A stretch of DNA of 64,000 nucleotides from Methylobacterium sp. J-070 (GTDB taxonomy: Bacteria; Pseudomonadota; Alphaproteobacteria; Rhizobiales; Beijerinckiaceae), in assembly GCF_022829385.1 (NCBI RefSeq), contig NZ_JAKSXX010000151.1, forward strand, positions 39,800 to 103,799, in the 5' to 3' direction. Each line of letters begins with the position of its first letter. Positions within the stretch are counted from its first letter, which is position 1. The position numbers were made by a program, and so were the translations under genes. The notes under the pieces are model-generated. The model was given only the letters and a program-made list of their open reading frames with translations. It did not search any database and was not told where the DNA came from. This document shows positions 36,819-45,987 of the stretch, one piece after another.

Positions 36819-37489
36819 ACGCCATCGCCTCCCAGATCGACGCCGCCGCCACGCGCCTGCCGGTTCTCGTGATCGACGACCATCCGATCGTCCTCCAGGG
36901 CTGTCGACGCGTGCTGGAGGATGCCGGCGTCGAGACCATCGCGGAGGCGACCACGGTGGTGGGCGGCTACCGCATCTTCCACAGGCTCCGCCCGCCGGTC
37001 GTGATCTGCGACCTGACCTTCCAGGGCAGCGGCATGGCCGGCCTCGGCCTGATCCGGCGGATCCGGGCGGTGGCCCCCGAGACGCGCATCCTGGTCTTCA
37101 GCATGCACAACGATCCGGTGATCGTCGCCCGGGCGCTGGAGGCGGGGGCGCTCGGCTACGTCCTGAAGGACCATGCGTCGGCCGAGCTGTTCGAGGCCTT
37201 CGGCAAGGTGCGGATCGGCGAGGTCTACCTGGACCGGCGGCTCGCCACCGAGGTGGCGATGCTCCGGGCCGACGCCCGCCGCACGCCGGAATCGCAGCTC
37301 ACGCCGCGGGAGCAGCAGATCCTGGCGCGGCTCGCGCAGGGCCGCTCCTACGGCGCCATCGCGGCCGACCTGTCGGTGAGCTACAAGACCGTGACCAATG
37401 CCTGCTCGCAGATGCGCCAGAAGCTCGGGGTGCGCACGCTGGCCGAGCTGATCCACGTGGCCGTGACCCATGCACAGCGGCAGGGTTGA
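36815..37489 (+). CDS. NarL/FixJ-type response regulator
   Basis: This 224-residue regulator has a receiver domain (VIDDHPIVLQG at the start, phospho-Asp in VVICDLTFQG near residue 65, KDH near 118) and a LuxR-type helix-turn-helix (LTPREQQILARLAQGRSYGAIAADLSVSYKTVTN near 168-201). The start codon overlaps the kinase stop by 4 bases, so the two are coupled and surely partners. The TenA gene begins 3 bases after its stop. The regulator may control the operon itself; no binding site could be recognised upstream of the kinase gene. Confidence 0.92.
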   Translation: MNAIASQIDAAATRLPVLVIDDHPIVLQGCRRVLEDAGVETIAEATTVVGGYRIFHRLRPPVVICDLTFQGSGMAGLGLIRRIRAVAPETRILVFSMHNDPVIVARALEAGALGYVLKDHASAELFEAFGKVRIGEVYLDRRLATEVAMLRADARRTPESQLTPREQQILARLAQGRSYGAIAADLSVSYKTVTNACSQMRQKLGVRTLAELIHVAVTHAQRQG

Positions 37490-37492
37490 GGC

Positions 37493-38221
37493 ATGACGGA
37501 TCCCGGATCGGCAGCTCCCGGGTCGACAGCGCCCGGCGTGTCCGGCGACGGCGGCCCGGGCTCGTTCTCCCGGGAGGCCTGGGCACGCAACGCCGCGGCC
37601 TACGAGACGATCCGGTCGATGCCGTTCAACGCCGAACTCGCCGCGGGCACGCTGCGGCAGGACCGGTTCCGGCACTACATCGTGCAGGACGCGCATTACC
37701 TGATCGGCTTCGGCCGGGCGCTCAGCCTCGCCGCCGCGAAGGCGCCGGAGCCGGACGGGATCGTGCAGTTCTCCAGGGCCGCCCAGGAGGCGATCGTCGT
37801 GGAGCGCGCGCTGCACGGCGGCTTCTTCCGCGACTACGCGATCGGTCCGGACACGTTCGCCGCCACGCCGCTCACACCGGCCTGCGACCACTACGTCTGC
37901 TACCTGCTGGCCACGGCCTACGCCGAGCCGTTCGAGGTGGTCTGCGCCGCGCTGCTGCCCTGCTTCTGGATCTACAAGGCGGTGGGCGACGACATCGTCG
38001 CCCGCGCGGAATTCGGCAACCCGTACCAGGCCTGGATCGACACCTACGCGGGCGCGGATTTCGCCGACGCGGTGGCGGCCATGATCGCCGCCACAAATCG
38101 GGCGGCCCGGGACGCGTCCCCCGCCGTGCGGGAGCGGATGCACCGGGCTTTCGCGCAGGCCACCCGCCTCGAATGGATGTTCTGGGACAGCGCCTATCGC
38201 GACGCCGCCTGGCCCCTATGA
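37493..38221 (+). CDS. tenA: TenA-family thiaminase II / aminopyrimidine aminohydrolase
   Basis: TenA proteins hydrolyse degraded thiamin pyrimidines (or thiamin) so the pyrimidine can be reused. The 242-residue protein keeps the substrate aspartate (VQDAHYL, residue 66), the catalytic cysteine (YVCYLLATAY, Cys136) and the C-terminal glutamate (RLEWMFWDSAY, Glu227), so it should be active. An extra N-terminus of about 25 Gly/Pro/Ser-rich residues is unusual. The gene lies 3 bases after the response regulator, and its stop overlaps the next start (ATGA). Confidence 0.9.
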   Translation: MTDPGSAAPGSTAPGVSGDGGPGSFSREAWARNAAAYETIRSMPFNAELAAGTLRQDRFRHYIVQDAHYLIGFGRALSLAAAKAPEPDGIVQFSRAAQEAIVVERALHGGFFRDYAIGPDTFAATPLTPACDHYVCYLLATAYAEPFEVVCAALLPCFWIYKAVGDDIVARAEFGNPYQAWIDTYAGADFADAVAAMIAATNRAARDASPAVRERMHRAFAQATRLEWMFWDSAYRDAAWPL

Positions 38222-39000
38222 CGAATCCCGGGCCGAGCCGGCGCGCACTCGTAACCGCCGCGCTGGCTTCGAGCGCGCTCTGGCCGCGGCGCCCGACGGC
38301 GGCCGAGGCGCCCGCCCCGATCCCGCAGGACCGTCCGGTCCGCATCGCGATGCTGCTGTTCCCGGGGCTGACCGCCCTGGACCTCGTGGGGCCGCAGGCG
38401 CTCCTGGCCGGCCTGGCCCCCGGTAGCCTCCATCTCGTCGCCGAGACCGCGGGCCCGGTGGCGAGCGATACCGGCCTCGCCCTCGTGGCGACCGACACCT
38501 TCGCCCGCTGTCCGGACGATCTCGACGTCCTGTTCGTGCCCGGCGGCGACGGCACGCCGGCGCAGATGCGGAACCCCGTCCTCCTGGACTTCCTGCGGGA
38601 CCGTGCCGCCCGGGCCGGCTGGGTGGCGAGCGTCTGCACCGGCGCGCTGATCCTCGGCGCCGCCGGCCTGCTGCGCGGCTACCGCGCCACCACGCATTGG
38701 TGCGTGCGCGACGCGGTTCTGCCGCTCCTGGGCGCCGAGCCGGTGGCGGAGCGCGTCGTCTTCGACCGCAACCGCGTCACGGCGGCCGGGATCTCGGCGG
38801 GACTCGACCTCGGCTTGGCCCTGGCCGCCCGCCTGCGCGGCCCGGACTACGCCCGGACCGCCCAGCTCGTGGCCGAGTACGCCCCCGCGCCGCCCTTCCG
38901 GGCCGGCACGCCCGCGGAGGCCGGTGCCGCCACCGTCCGGGCGGCGGACGCGATCCTGGCGCCCCTCGTGGCCGGCGCGACGGAGGCGGCGCGCCGCTGA
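38218..39000 (+). CDS. DJ-1/PfpI-family protein (isonitrile-hydratase-like) with probable Tat signal
   Basis: This 260-residue protein of the DJ-1/ThiJ/PfpI superfamily has the nucleophile-elbow cysteine Cys140 in ASVCTGALILGAAGLLRGY and THWCVRD following, which is the pattern of the isonitrile hydratase/AraC-like subgroup. DLVGP supplies the partner aspartate near residue 55. Its N-terminus, PSRRALVTAALASSALW, resembles a twin-arginine signal, so a folded protein may be exported; this is unusual for the family. It overlaps tenA by 4 bases and is the last gene of the kinase-regulator-tenA operon. Confidence 0.82.
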   Translation: MTNPGPSRRALVTAALASSALWPRRPTAAEAPAPIPQDRPVRIAMLLFPGLTALDLVGPQALLAGLAPGSLHLVAETAGPVASDTGLALVATDTFARCPDDLDVLFVPGGDGTPAQMRNPVLLDFLRDRAARAGWVASVCTGALILGAAGLLRGYRATTHWCVRDAVLPLLGAEPVAERVVFDRNRVTAAGISAGLDLGLALAARLRGPDYARTAQLVAEYAPAPPFRAGTPAEAGAATVRAADAILAPLVAGATEAARR

Positions 39001-39112
39001 GCGTGGCATGAGCGATGCAGCCGCGCCACGCCCGCCGCCGACCTGCGGCGTCAACCTTGACGGCCGGGTGCGCCGGGCCGAACTGTGCGGTCTCAGATCC
39101 GCCGGAGCCACC

Positions 39113-39571
39113 ATGTCCCTGATCGCACGCCTGCGCGCCTACGCGGCCGAGGCCCTCGGCGTCGGCCAGAGCGAGGTCGGGGACGACACGCATCTCGCGG
39201 CCACCGCGCTCCTCGTCCATGTGGCGCGGGTCGACGGCATCCTGGACCCGTCGGAGAGCGAGCGCCTGTCCCGGCTCGTGGAGGGCCATTACGCCGACGG
39301 ACCGGACGCGGCGCGCGCGCTGATCGAGCGGGCCACTGCGGTGGATGCCGAGAACCGCGACGTGGTCAGTCTCGTCGAGATGCTCCCCCACGAGGCCGAC
39401 AGATCCGAGCGTCAGGAGCTGTTGACGATGGCGTGGTCGGTCGCCGCGGCGGACGGCCATGTCGACGAATTCGAGGAGGCGCTGGTGGAACGCCTCGGCC
39501 GGCTCCTGGGGTTCGATGACGCCGCCGTCGCCGCCGCCCGCCGGAGCGGGCAGCAGGACAGCCCGGCCTGA
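39113..39571 (+). CDS. TerB-family (tellurite resistance-like) protein
   Basis: This 152-residue helical soluble protein matches the TerB/co-chaperone DjlA N-terminal family: LAATALLVHVARVDGILDPSESERL in the first half and a duplicated MAWSVAAADGHVDEFEEALVERLGRLLGF in the second, each with the acidic metal-binding xDGxxxxxE pattern. TerB proteins bind metal ions and link to envelope or stress responses, but the exact role is unknown. GGAG lies 6 bases before the ATG at 39113; the open frame upstream to 38924 is a shadow of the DJ-1 gene. It is followed closely by the LrgA/LrgB pair. Confidence 0.82.
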   Translation: MSLIARLRAYAAEALGVGQSEVGDDTHLAATALLVHVARVDGILDPSESERLSRLVEGHYADGPDAARALIERATAVDAENRDVVSLVEMLPHEADRSERQELLTMAWSVAAADGHVDEFEEALVERLGRLLGFDDAAVAAARRSGQQDSPA

Positions 39572-39586
39572 CTTCAGGGGCGGCCG

Positions 39587-39991
39587 ATGATCGCGAGCCT
39601 CGCGCTGATCCTCCTCGCCCAACTCCTGGGCGAGATCCTGGCCCGCGGTGCGGGCGTGCCGATCCCGGGACCGGTGCTCGGCATGGGGCTCATGTTCGTC
39701 TTCCTGCTGCTGCGCGACAACACCCGCATCGGGCTGCCGCGCTACCTGCCGCGGCCGCTCACTGACGGCACCCTCGAGTCGACGGCTCGGGGGCTCCTGA
39801 TGAACCTGTCGCTGATGTTCGTGCCGGCCGGCGTCGGTGTCGTCGGCCGGCTGGACCTCCTGCGGGCGCAGGGCATCAAGCTCGCCCTCGTGCTGGTGGT
39901 CTCGACGGCCCTCTCCCTGCTCGTCACCGTCCTGGTGTTCCGCGCCGTCGCGGCCCGCGTGGAACGGGGCAGGCCGGACCGGGAGCCCTGA
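39587..39991 (+). CDS. lrgA: LrgA/CidA-family membrane protein
   Basis: This 134-residue protein has four hydrophobic segments and the family's GVPIPGPVLGMGLMFVFLL and ESTARGLLMNLSLMFVPAGVGVV motifs. LrgA/CidA proteins are holin-like and influence murein hydrolase export and cell lysis; in plants and bacteria the LrgAB pair also works in glycolate/pyruvate transport. It is followed after 3 bases by its LrgB partner. The preceding TerB-like gene ends only 15 bases upstream, so the three may be one operon. Confidence 0.9.
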   Translation: MIASLALILLAQLLGEILARGAGVPIPGPVLGMGLMFVFLLLRDNTRIGLPRYLPRPLTDGTLESTARGLLMNLSLMFVPAGVGVVGRLDLLRAQGIKLALVLVVSTALSLLVTVLVFRAVAARVERGRPDREP

Positions 39992-39994
39992 GCG

Positions 39995-40711
39995 ATGGCC
40001 GGCGATTTCTCCCTCTGGGTCTACCTCGCCAAGACGCCGCTGCTGTGGCTGACGGTGACGCTGACGGCCTACGTCCTGGCCGACCGGATCGCCGCCGCGA
40101 CCGGACGGCACCCGATCGCCAACCCGGTGCTGATCACGGTGGTGCTGGTCGGTAGCGTCCTGGCGGTGTCCGGCACGCCCTATCCCGCGTATTTCGAGGG
40201 CGCGCAGTTCGTGCACTTCCTCCTCGGGCCCGCAACCGTGGTGCTGGCCATGCCGCTCTACGAGCGGCGGGCGACCGTGATGCGCGCGCTGGTGCCCATG
40301 CTGACCGCGCTGGCGGCCGGCGCGGCGACGACCCTCGCGGTCGTGATCGGGCTGGCACGGCTGCTCGACATCCCGCATGCGGTGGTGGTCTCGCTGGCGC
40401 CGAAATCCGTGACCTCCGGCGTCGCGATGGGCATCGCGGAGGCCCTCGGCGGCGATCCGACGCTCACCGCCATCCTGGTGATCCTCACCGGCATCATCGG
40501 CGCGATCCTGGTGACGCCGATGATGAACGCTCTGCGGATCAGCGACATGCGCGCCCGCGGATTCGCGGCGGGGCTCGCCGCCCACGGCATCGGCACGGCC
40601 CGCGCCTTCCAGGTCAGCGAGGTCGCCGGCACCTTCGCGGGCATCGCCATGGGCCTGAACGCCTTCCTGACGGCGATCCTGGCGCCCCTGGCGCTCCACC
40701 TGCTGTCCTGA
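39995..40711 (+). CDS. lrgB: LrgB/CidB-family membrane protein
   Basis: This 238-residue membrane protein of about seven hydrophobic segments has LrgB-family motifs FLLGPATVVLAMPLYERR, APKSVTSGVAMGIAEALGG and AAHGIGTARAFQ. It works with LrgA, whose gene ends 3 bases upstream, in a holin/antiholin-like or small-organic-acid transport function. No ribosome site is obvious in the 3-base gap, and translation probably relies on coupling. It is followed by a 347-base region without a gene. Confidence 0.92.
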   Translation: MAGDFSLWVYLAKTPLLWLTVTLTAYVLADRIAAATGRHPIANPVLITVVLVGSVLAVSGTPYPAYFEGAQFVHFLLGPATVVLAMPLYERRATVMRALVPMLTALAAGAATTLAVVIGLARLLDIPHAVVVSLAPKSVTSGVAMGIAEALGGDPTLTAILVILTGIIGAILVTPMMNALRISDMRARGFAAGLAAHGIGTARAFQVSEVAGTFAGIAMGLNAFLTAILAPLALHLLS

Positions 40712-40902
40712 ATCCGGCCGCGGTCCCGCGCGCCGGACCGCGTCGGGCGCCGGACCGGCCATCCGCAGATCCGCTCCGTGATCGGCCGCCCTGCCGCCGC
40801 GGGCCCGGTCCCGCCCGGGTCGCTGGCGATCCCAGGGCGCGTGGCCGGTGAGTCTTCGTCGTCGCACCTCAGCGCAATCGACATCGCCGCACCGCCGCGG
40901 CG

Positions 40903-40934
40903 TTGACCGATGATCTCTACCAAAAGTAGAGATT
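40903..40934 (+). promoter_or_regulatory. Putative promoter/operator palindrome upstream of the MucR-like gene
   Basis: ATCTCTAC (40913-40920), a CAAAA spacer and GTAGAGAT (40926-40933) form a perfect 8-base inverted repeat, strikingly AT-rich for this genome. TTGACC at 40903 is a good -35 and TAGAGA (40927-40932) a poor -10 at 18 bases spacing. A regulator binding the palindrome would block this promoter; autoregulation by the MucR-like protein is one possibility. The gap 40712-41058 holds nothing else I can identify. Confidence 0.5.
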
Positions 40935-41058
40935 ATTCCCGGAGCAATGCGCGGCCAGGTTGTGGTTCGGCCGAGCCGGCGCTGAGTGGCCGGCGGGATC
41001 GGGACCTGCGCCGACATCGCGTGCCCCGGAACCATGAAGTCTAGCTGAGGAGACGACC

Positions 41059-41466
41059 ATGACCGCCGGCTCGCCGAGTGTTGGACTCGCCGCGAAGATC
41101 CTGAGCGCCTACGTGGCGCGCAACAGCGTCTCGGTCGGCAGCCTGCCGGACCTGCTCTGCGAGGTCCATCGCTCGATCACGGCGCTCGGCGCGGCGCCGC
41201 AAGCGCCGGCCCGGCGTGCGACCGAGGCGCAGATCCTGGCGTCGATCCAGCCCGAGTCGCTCATCAGCTTCGAGGACGGAAAGCCCTACAAGACGTTGCG
41301 GCGCCACCTGACCATCCGCGGCCTGACGCCGGAAACCTACAAGGCCAAGTGGGGCCTGCCGATGGACTATCCGATGGTCTCGGCCGCCTACAGCGCCCGC
41401 CGTTCCACGATCTCGCGCGAGATTGGCCACAGCCAGCGCATGCGGATGGCACAGGCCGCGGAATAG
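41059..41466 (+). CDS. MucR/Ros-family transcriptional regulator without recognisable zinc ligands
   Basis: This 135-residue protein is clearly a MucR/Ros homologue: PDLLCEVHRSI in the N-terminal domain, and FEDGKPYKTLRRHLTIRGLTPETYKAKWGLPMDYPMV in the DNA-binding domain (split family block, residues 71-107). In Ros the finger is held by Cys, Cys or Asp, His and His. Here the first position is Ser70, and the second His is missing (RRHLTIRGL), leaving Asp73 and His83. It may fold without zinc, as reported for some rhizobial relatives. GAGGAG lies 7 bases before the ATG. Confidence 0.9.
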   Translation: MTAGSPSVGLAAKILSAYVARNSVSVGSLPDLLCEVHRSITALGAAPQAPARRATEAQILASIQPESLISFEDGKPYKTLRRHLTIRGLTPETYKAKWGLPMDYPMVSAAYSARRSTISREIGHSQRMRMAQAAE

Positions 41467-41482
41467 CCGGACGCGTCCGCCG

Positions 41483-44149
41483 TCACGGCTCGCCCGGATC
41501 CGGCGTCGGCACGGTCGCGGCCTCCTGGATCAGCAGGGCCACGAGCCCGGACCAGCCGGTCTGGTGGGAGGCGCCGACCCCGCGGCCCGTATCGCCGTCG
41601 TAATATTCGTAGAACAGGACGAGGTCGCGGAAATGCGGATCCGCCTGCTCGATCCGGCTGTCGCCGTAGACCGGCCGCCGCCCGTCCGGCCCCCGGGTCG
41701 AGAGGCCGATCAGGCCCCGGGCGAGGCGCTGGGCGATCTCGCGGAGGGACGCGGTCCGTCCCGAGCCGGTGGGCGCCTCCACGCGGAAGTCGGAGCCGTA
41801 ATAGTCGTGGAAGCGGTTCAGCCCGGCGATGAGCAGGTAGTTCACCGGCATCCAGACCGGTCCGCGCCAGTTCGAGTTGCCGCCGAACAGGCGTGAGCGC
41901 GATTCCGCGGGTTCGTAGGCGAGGCCGAGATCGTGGCCGCCCCACGCGAAGCGGAAGGGCTTGTCCGCGTAGGCCCGGGAGACGCCGCGCAGGCCGTGAT
42001 CCGAGAGGAACTCGTCCGGGTCGAGCGCGCGGTGCAGGAGCGCCTTGAGACGGTGCCCGCGCAGCAGCGAGAGCAGGGCGGTCTGTCCCTGACCGGGCTC
42101 GTTCCAGCGCGAGACCAGAGCGGCGAGGTCGGGGCGGTTCTTCAGGAAGAACACCATGCGGTTGCGGAGGGACGGCAGCCTCTGCAGGTCGCACTCGTCG
42201 ATGGTCGCCACCGCGAGGATCGGGATCAGGCCCACCAGGGTGCGGGCGCGGATCGGCAGGCGCCGTCCGTCGCTCGTCTCGATCACGTCGTAGAAGAAGC
42301 CGTCCGCCTCGTCCCACACGCCGTCGCCGGTCGCCGCCGCGATGAGGAGGAAATGCTCGAAGAACTTCTCCGCCATGTCCTCGTAGGTCGGGTCCAGCAG
42401 CGCCAGCTCGATGGCGATGCGCATCAGGTTGAGCGCGTAGGTCGCCATCCAGGCGGTGGCATCCGACTGGGTGAGGGTGGCGCCGTCGCCCACCGGCTTC
42501 GACCGGTCGAAGATCCCGATGTTGTCGAGGCCCAGGAAGCCGCCCTGGAACAGGTTGCGGTCGTCGGCATCCTTGCGGTTGACCCACCAGGTGAAGTTCA
42601 GGGTCAGCTTGTTGAAGATGCGCTTGAGGAAGGCGTGGTCCGGCGTGCCGGTGAGCGCGCGGTCGAGCTCGAACACCCGCCAGGCGGCGAGGGCGTGGAC
42701 CGGCGGGTTGGCGTCCCCGAAGCCCCATTCGTAGGCCGGAAGCGCCGCGTTCGGATGGGCGTAGGCCTCGTCGACGAGGAGCAGGAGCTGTGCCTTTGCG
42801 AAATCGGGATCGATGAGCGCGAAGACGATCGCCTGAAGGGCGAGGTCCCAGGAGGCGAACCAGGGATATTCCCAGGCGTCCGGCATCGAGATGATGTCGT
42901 TGGCGCGCAGGTGCGCCCAGTCGCCGTTGCGCCCCTGCCGCCGACCGGGCGCGGGGGCGGGCTGGGCCGGGTCGCCGGCGAGCCACTCGCGCACGTCGTA
43001 ATGGTAGAGCTGCTTCGACCAGAGCATGCCGGCCAGCGCCTGCCGCTGGACGAGCCGCATCTCGGGATCGGCGATGGGTGCCTGCAGGGCCGCGTAGAAC
43101 GCGTCCGTCTCCGCCGCGCGCTCCGCGAACACCGCGTCGAAATCCGCGAAGGGCTGGCCCGACGCGGACTCGGCGCGCAGGCGCAGCCGCAGGGTCCGCG
43201 TCTCCCCCGGGGCGAGATGCAGGTCGAAGCGCGCGGCGCACTTGGTGCCCGACAGCCTGTTGGCCGCGTCCGGGTCGCCGCCCACGACGCAGCGGTCGAT
43301 CCCGTCCTTGTAGAAGCCCGCCGCGGGGCCGCTGCCGAACAGCCTGTGGGTGTTCGTCTCGTTCTCGGTGAACAGCAGGTCCGTCGCGGCCTCGGCGAAG
43401 AAGCGCATCGGCGGCAGCTCGGGATGGCGCGCCCAGACCGAGCCGTCGGATCCGGCCATCAGCTCCGGCCGCGCGACACCCTGCTTCCACGACCAGGTGT
43501 TGCGCGCCCAGAGCTGCGGCAGCAGCGTCAGGTCGGCGGGGTCCGGCCCGCGGTTGGTGGCGGTGACGCGCATCAGGATGTCGTCGGCCGACGCCTTGGC
43601 GTAGGCGATCTCGACATCGAAGTAGCGGCCCTCGTCGAACAGGCCGGTGTCGAGCAGCTCGTATTCCGGATCGTCGAGACCGCGCCGGGCATTCTCCGCG
43701 ACCAGCCCGCCATAGGGATATTCGCCCTGCGGATATTTGTAGAGCATCCGCATGAACGCGTGGGTGGGGACGCCGTCGAGGTAGTAGTAGAGTTCCTTGA
43801 CGTCCTCGCCGTGGTTGCCCTCCTGGTTGGTCAGGCCGAACAGGCGCTCCTTCAGGATCGGGTCGCGGCCGTTCCACAGGGCGAGGGACAGGCACCAGTT
43901 CAGATGCCGGTCGCCGAAGCCGCCGATCCCGTCCTCCCCCCAGCGGTAGGCCCGGGACCGGGCGTGATCGTGCGGCAGGTAGTCCCAGGCGTCGCCGCCC
44001 GGGCTGTAATCCTCCCGGACCGTGCCCCATTGCCGGTCGCTGAGATACGGACCCCACCGGCGCCAGGCCGGGTCGGTGCGCGCCTCGGCGAGCCGGCGGC
44101 CTTCGGCGGTCCCGAAGAGGTTGGACGGCGCGCCATCGGTCAGAATCAT
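41483..44149 (-). CDS. Large glucosidase / MGH1-type glycoside hydrolase (GH63-like)
   Basis: This 888-residue cytoplasmic protein resembles the GH63/MGH1-like glycosidases that act on alpha-glucosides such as mannosyl- or glucosyl-glycerate. An N-terminal beta-rich domain ([33 protein letters not shown], split family block) precedes an (alpha/alpha)6 barrel with repeated aromatic/acidic motifs, for example [22 protein letters not shown] and [12 protein letters not shown] near the end. There is no signal peptide. The ATG at 44149 is used; the open frame upstream is a shadow of the HAD gene. It follows a HAD phosphatase on the same strand (77 bases), and both may handle a glycosylated compatible solute. 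Confidence 0.78.
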   Translation of the reverse strand: MILTDGAPSNLFGTAEGRRLAEARTDPAWRRWGPYLSDRQWGTVREDYSPGGDAWDYLPHDHARSRAYRWGEDGIGGFGDRHLNWCLSLALWNGRDPILKERLFGLTNQEGNHGEDVKELYYYLDGVPTHAFMRMLYKYPQGEYPYGGLVAENARRGLDDPEYELLDTGLFDEGRYFDVEIAYAKASADDILMRVTATNRGPDPADLTLLPQLWARNTWSWKQGVARPELMAGSDGSVWARHPELPPMRFFAEAATDLLFTENETNTHRLFGSGPAAGFYKDGIDRCVVGGDPDAANRLSGTKCAARFDLHLAPGETRTLRLRLRAESASGQPFADFDAVFAERAAETDAFYAALQAPIADPEMRLVQRQALAGMLWSKQLYHYDVREWLAGDPAQPAPAPGRRQGRNGDWAHLRANDIISMPDAWEYPWFASWDLALQAIVFALIDPDFAKAQLLLLVDEAYAHPNAALPAYEWGFGDANPPVHALAAWRVFELDRALTGTPDHAFLKRIFNKLTLNFTWWVNRKDADDRNLFQGGFLGLDNIGIFDRSKPVGDGATLTQSDATAWMATYALNLMRIAIELALLDPTYEDMAEKFFEHFLLIAAATGDGVWDEADGFFYDVIETSDGRRLPIRARTLVGLIPILAVATIDECDLQRLPSLRNRMVFFLKNRPDLAALVSRWNEPGQGQTALLSLLRGHRLKALLHRALDPDEFLSDHGLRGVSRAYADKPFRFAWGGHDLGLAYEPAESRSRLFGGNSNWRGPVWMPVNYLLIAGLNRFHDYYGSDFRVEAPTGSGRTASLREIAQRLARGLIGLSTRGPDGRRPVYGDSRIEQADPHFRDLVLFYEYYDGDTGRGVGASHQTGWSGLVALLIQEAATVPTPDPGEP

Positions 44150-44226
44150 CGGCGGGCGGCTCCCGGATCCGGCATCGCGCGGGCGGATACTGCCGCGTCC
44201 GGCGCGGGAAAAGTCAACGGCCTCGC

Positions 44227-44892
44227 TCAGGCCGTCGGGATCACGCGGATCCCGTCCGGGGCGGCCTCGACGCGAAGCCCCCGGTAATCCGGGATCTGGG
44301 CATGCCGGGAGACGGCCGGCTCGCGGTGCGTCGCGGTGACGACCATCACGGCCGCGCCCGCGGTCTCGGCGGCCCGGATGCCGGCCGGCGCGTCCTCGAA
44401 CATCAGGCAGTCCGAGGCCGCGACACCGAGCCGCTCCGCCGCCAGCAGGACGCAGTCCGGCGCGGGCTTGCCCCGCGCCACGTCCTCGGCGGCGACCAGC
44501 AGGGCGGGCATCGGCATGCCGGCGGCCGCGAGGCGGCGCTCCGCCAGGGCGCGGGGCGCCGAGGTGACGATCGCCCAGCGCTCGCCGGGAAGCGCCCGGA
44601 GGAAGGCCCGCGCCCCGGGAATCTCGGCGATGTCGCCGACATCCTCCATCTCGGCCCGGGTGATCGCGGCGGCCTCGGCCTCGGGGTCGAGGCCGGGCAG
44701 GGCGAGGCGCCGGATCGTCTCCACCGAGCGCACCCCGTGGATCGTCGGCAGGAAGGCGGCCACGTCGAGGCCGTGCGCCCGGGCCCAGCGCGACCAAGCC
44801 CGCTCGGCCGACGCGATCGAGCTGATGATCGTGCCGTCCATGTCGAACAGGAACGCGGCGAAGCGGCGTGTCGGGACGCGGGGATCGGTCAT
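44227..44892 (-). CDS. HAD-superfamily sugar phosphatase (GPP/YfbT-like)
   Basis: This 221-residue enzyme has a complete set of HAD motifs: FDMDGTI (nucleophile Asp17 and acid Asp19), [22 protein letters not shown] with the lysine, and [17 protein letters not shown]. The cap domain contains [10 protein letters not shown], as in the subgroup that dephosphorylates glycerol 3-phosphate, 2-deoxyglucose 6-phosphate or related sugar phosphates. It is followed on the same strand by the large glucosidase gene and is divergent from trpA. Confidence 0.88.
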   Translation of the reverse strand: MTDPRVPTRRFAAFLFDMDGTIISSIASAERAWSRWARAHGLDVAAFLPTIHGVRSVETIRRLALPGLDPEAEAAAITRAEMEDVGDIAEIPGARAFLRALPGERWAIVTSAPRALAERRLAAAGMPMPALLVAAEDVARGKPAPDCVLLAAERLGVAASDCLMFEDAPAGIRAAETAGAAVMVVTATHREPAVSRHAQIPDYRGLRVEAAPDGIRVIPTA

Positions 44893-45075
44893 GCCCGAGC
44901 GCTACCGGGGCGCCGCCGCGGCGGCAACCGCCCCTCGCGCAGGGGGGGCGAGCGCGCCCGGAGCCCGTGCCGCTGCCTCCGGACCGCCGCCGGCTTCACG
45001 GGCCGGCGCCTTTGGTGTAGCGCGGAGGCAATCCCGGGCCGCCAGAGGCCCCGTCACCGCGAAAACCACCCGACC

Positions 45076-45915
45076 ATGCCGAGCCGCATCGACGCCACCT
45101 TCGCCCTCGCCCGCGCGGAGAACCGGGCCGTCCTCGTCACCTACGTGATGGCGGGCGATCCCGATCCCGAGACCTCCCTGGAACTCCTGAAGGCGCTGCC
45201 CGGCGCCGGTGCCGACATCCTGGAATTCGGCCTGCCCTTCACCGACCCGATGGCGGACGGCCCGGCGATCCAGGCGGCGGGGCTGCGGGCCCTGAAGGCC
45301 AAGCAGACCGTGCCCGGCACGCTCGACCTCGTGCGCCGCTTCCGCGCCGGGAACGACACCACGCCGGTGGTTCTGATGGGTTACTACAACCCGATCCACA
45401 CCTACGGCGTCGACCGGTTCCTCGACGACGCGGTGTCGGCCGGCGTCGACGGCCTGATCGTGGTCGACCTGCCGCCGGAGGAGGACGCCGAGCTGTGCCT
45501 GCCGGCCCTGGCCAAGGGGCTGGCCTTCATCCGGCTGGCGACGCCCACCACCGACGAGCGGCGCCTGCCGGCGGTGCTCGCGAATACGGCGGGCTTCGTC
45601 TACTACGTGTCGATCACCGGGGTGACGGGGACGGCGACGCCCGATTTCGGCAAGGTCTCGGAGGCGGTCGCGCGCATCCGGCGCCACACCGACCTGCCCG
45701 TGGTCGTCGGCTTCGGCGTGAAGACCGGTGCCCATGCGGCGGCCATCGCCGAGGGCGCGGACGGCGTCGTGGTCGGCTCGGCGCTGGTCGACACGCTCGT
45801 GCGCTCGCTCGACGGCGACGGCCGGCCCCAGGCCGGGAGCGTCCCGGCGGTGGTGGACCTGGTGCGTGAGCTGGCCGAGGGCGTACGTGTCGCGGGCGTC
45901 GGGCGGGCCGCCTGA
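45076..45915 (+). CDS. trpA: Tryptophan synthase alpha chain
   Basis: TrpA cleaves indole-3-glycerol phosphate to indole and glyceraldehyde 3-phosphate. The 279-residue protein has the usual length. Catalytic Glu and Asp are visible in [17 protein letters not shown] near residues 47-63, and the loop and phosphate-binding motifs [11 protein letters not shown] and VVGFGVKT follow. The ribosome site before the ATG at 45076 is poor; trpB is not in the 180 bases upstream, which contain only the divergent HAD gene. accD and folC follow on the same strand. Confidence 0.96.
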   Translation: MPSRIDATFALARAENRAVLVTYVMAGDPDPETSLELLKALPGAGADILEFGLPFTDPMADGPAIQAAGLRALKAKQTVPGTLDLVRRFRAGNDTTPVVLMGYYNPIHTYGVDRFLDDAVSAGVDGLIVVDLPPEEDAELCLPALAKGLAFIRLATPTTDERRLPAVLANTAGFVYYVSITGVTGTATPDFGKVSEAVARIRRHTDLPVVVGFGVKTGAHAAAIAEGADGVVVGSALVDTLVRSLDGDGRPQAGSVPAVVDLVRELAEGVRVAGVGRAA

Positions 45916-45987
45916 GCGGCCGGCCCTGGCGGCGGGCCACGCCGAACCTGATATCAGCGCAGGCTTGAAGCGGACGGACGCGAGTCG

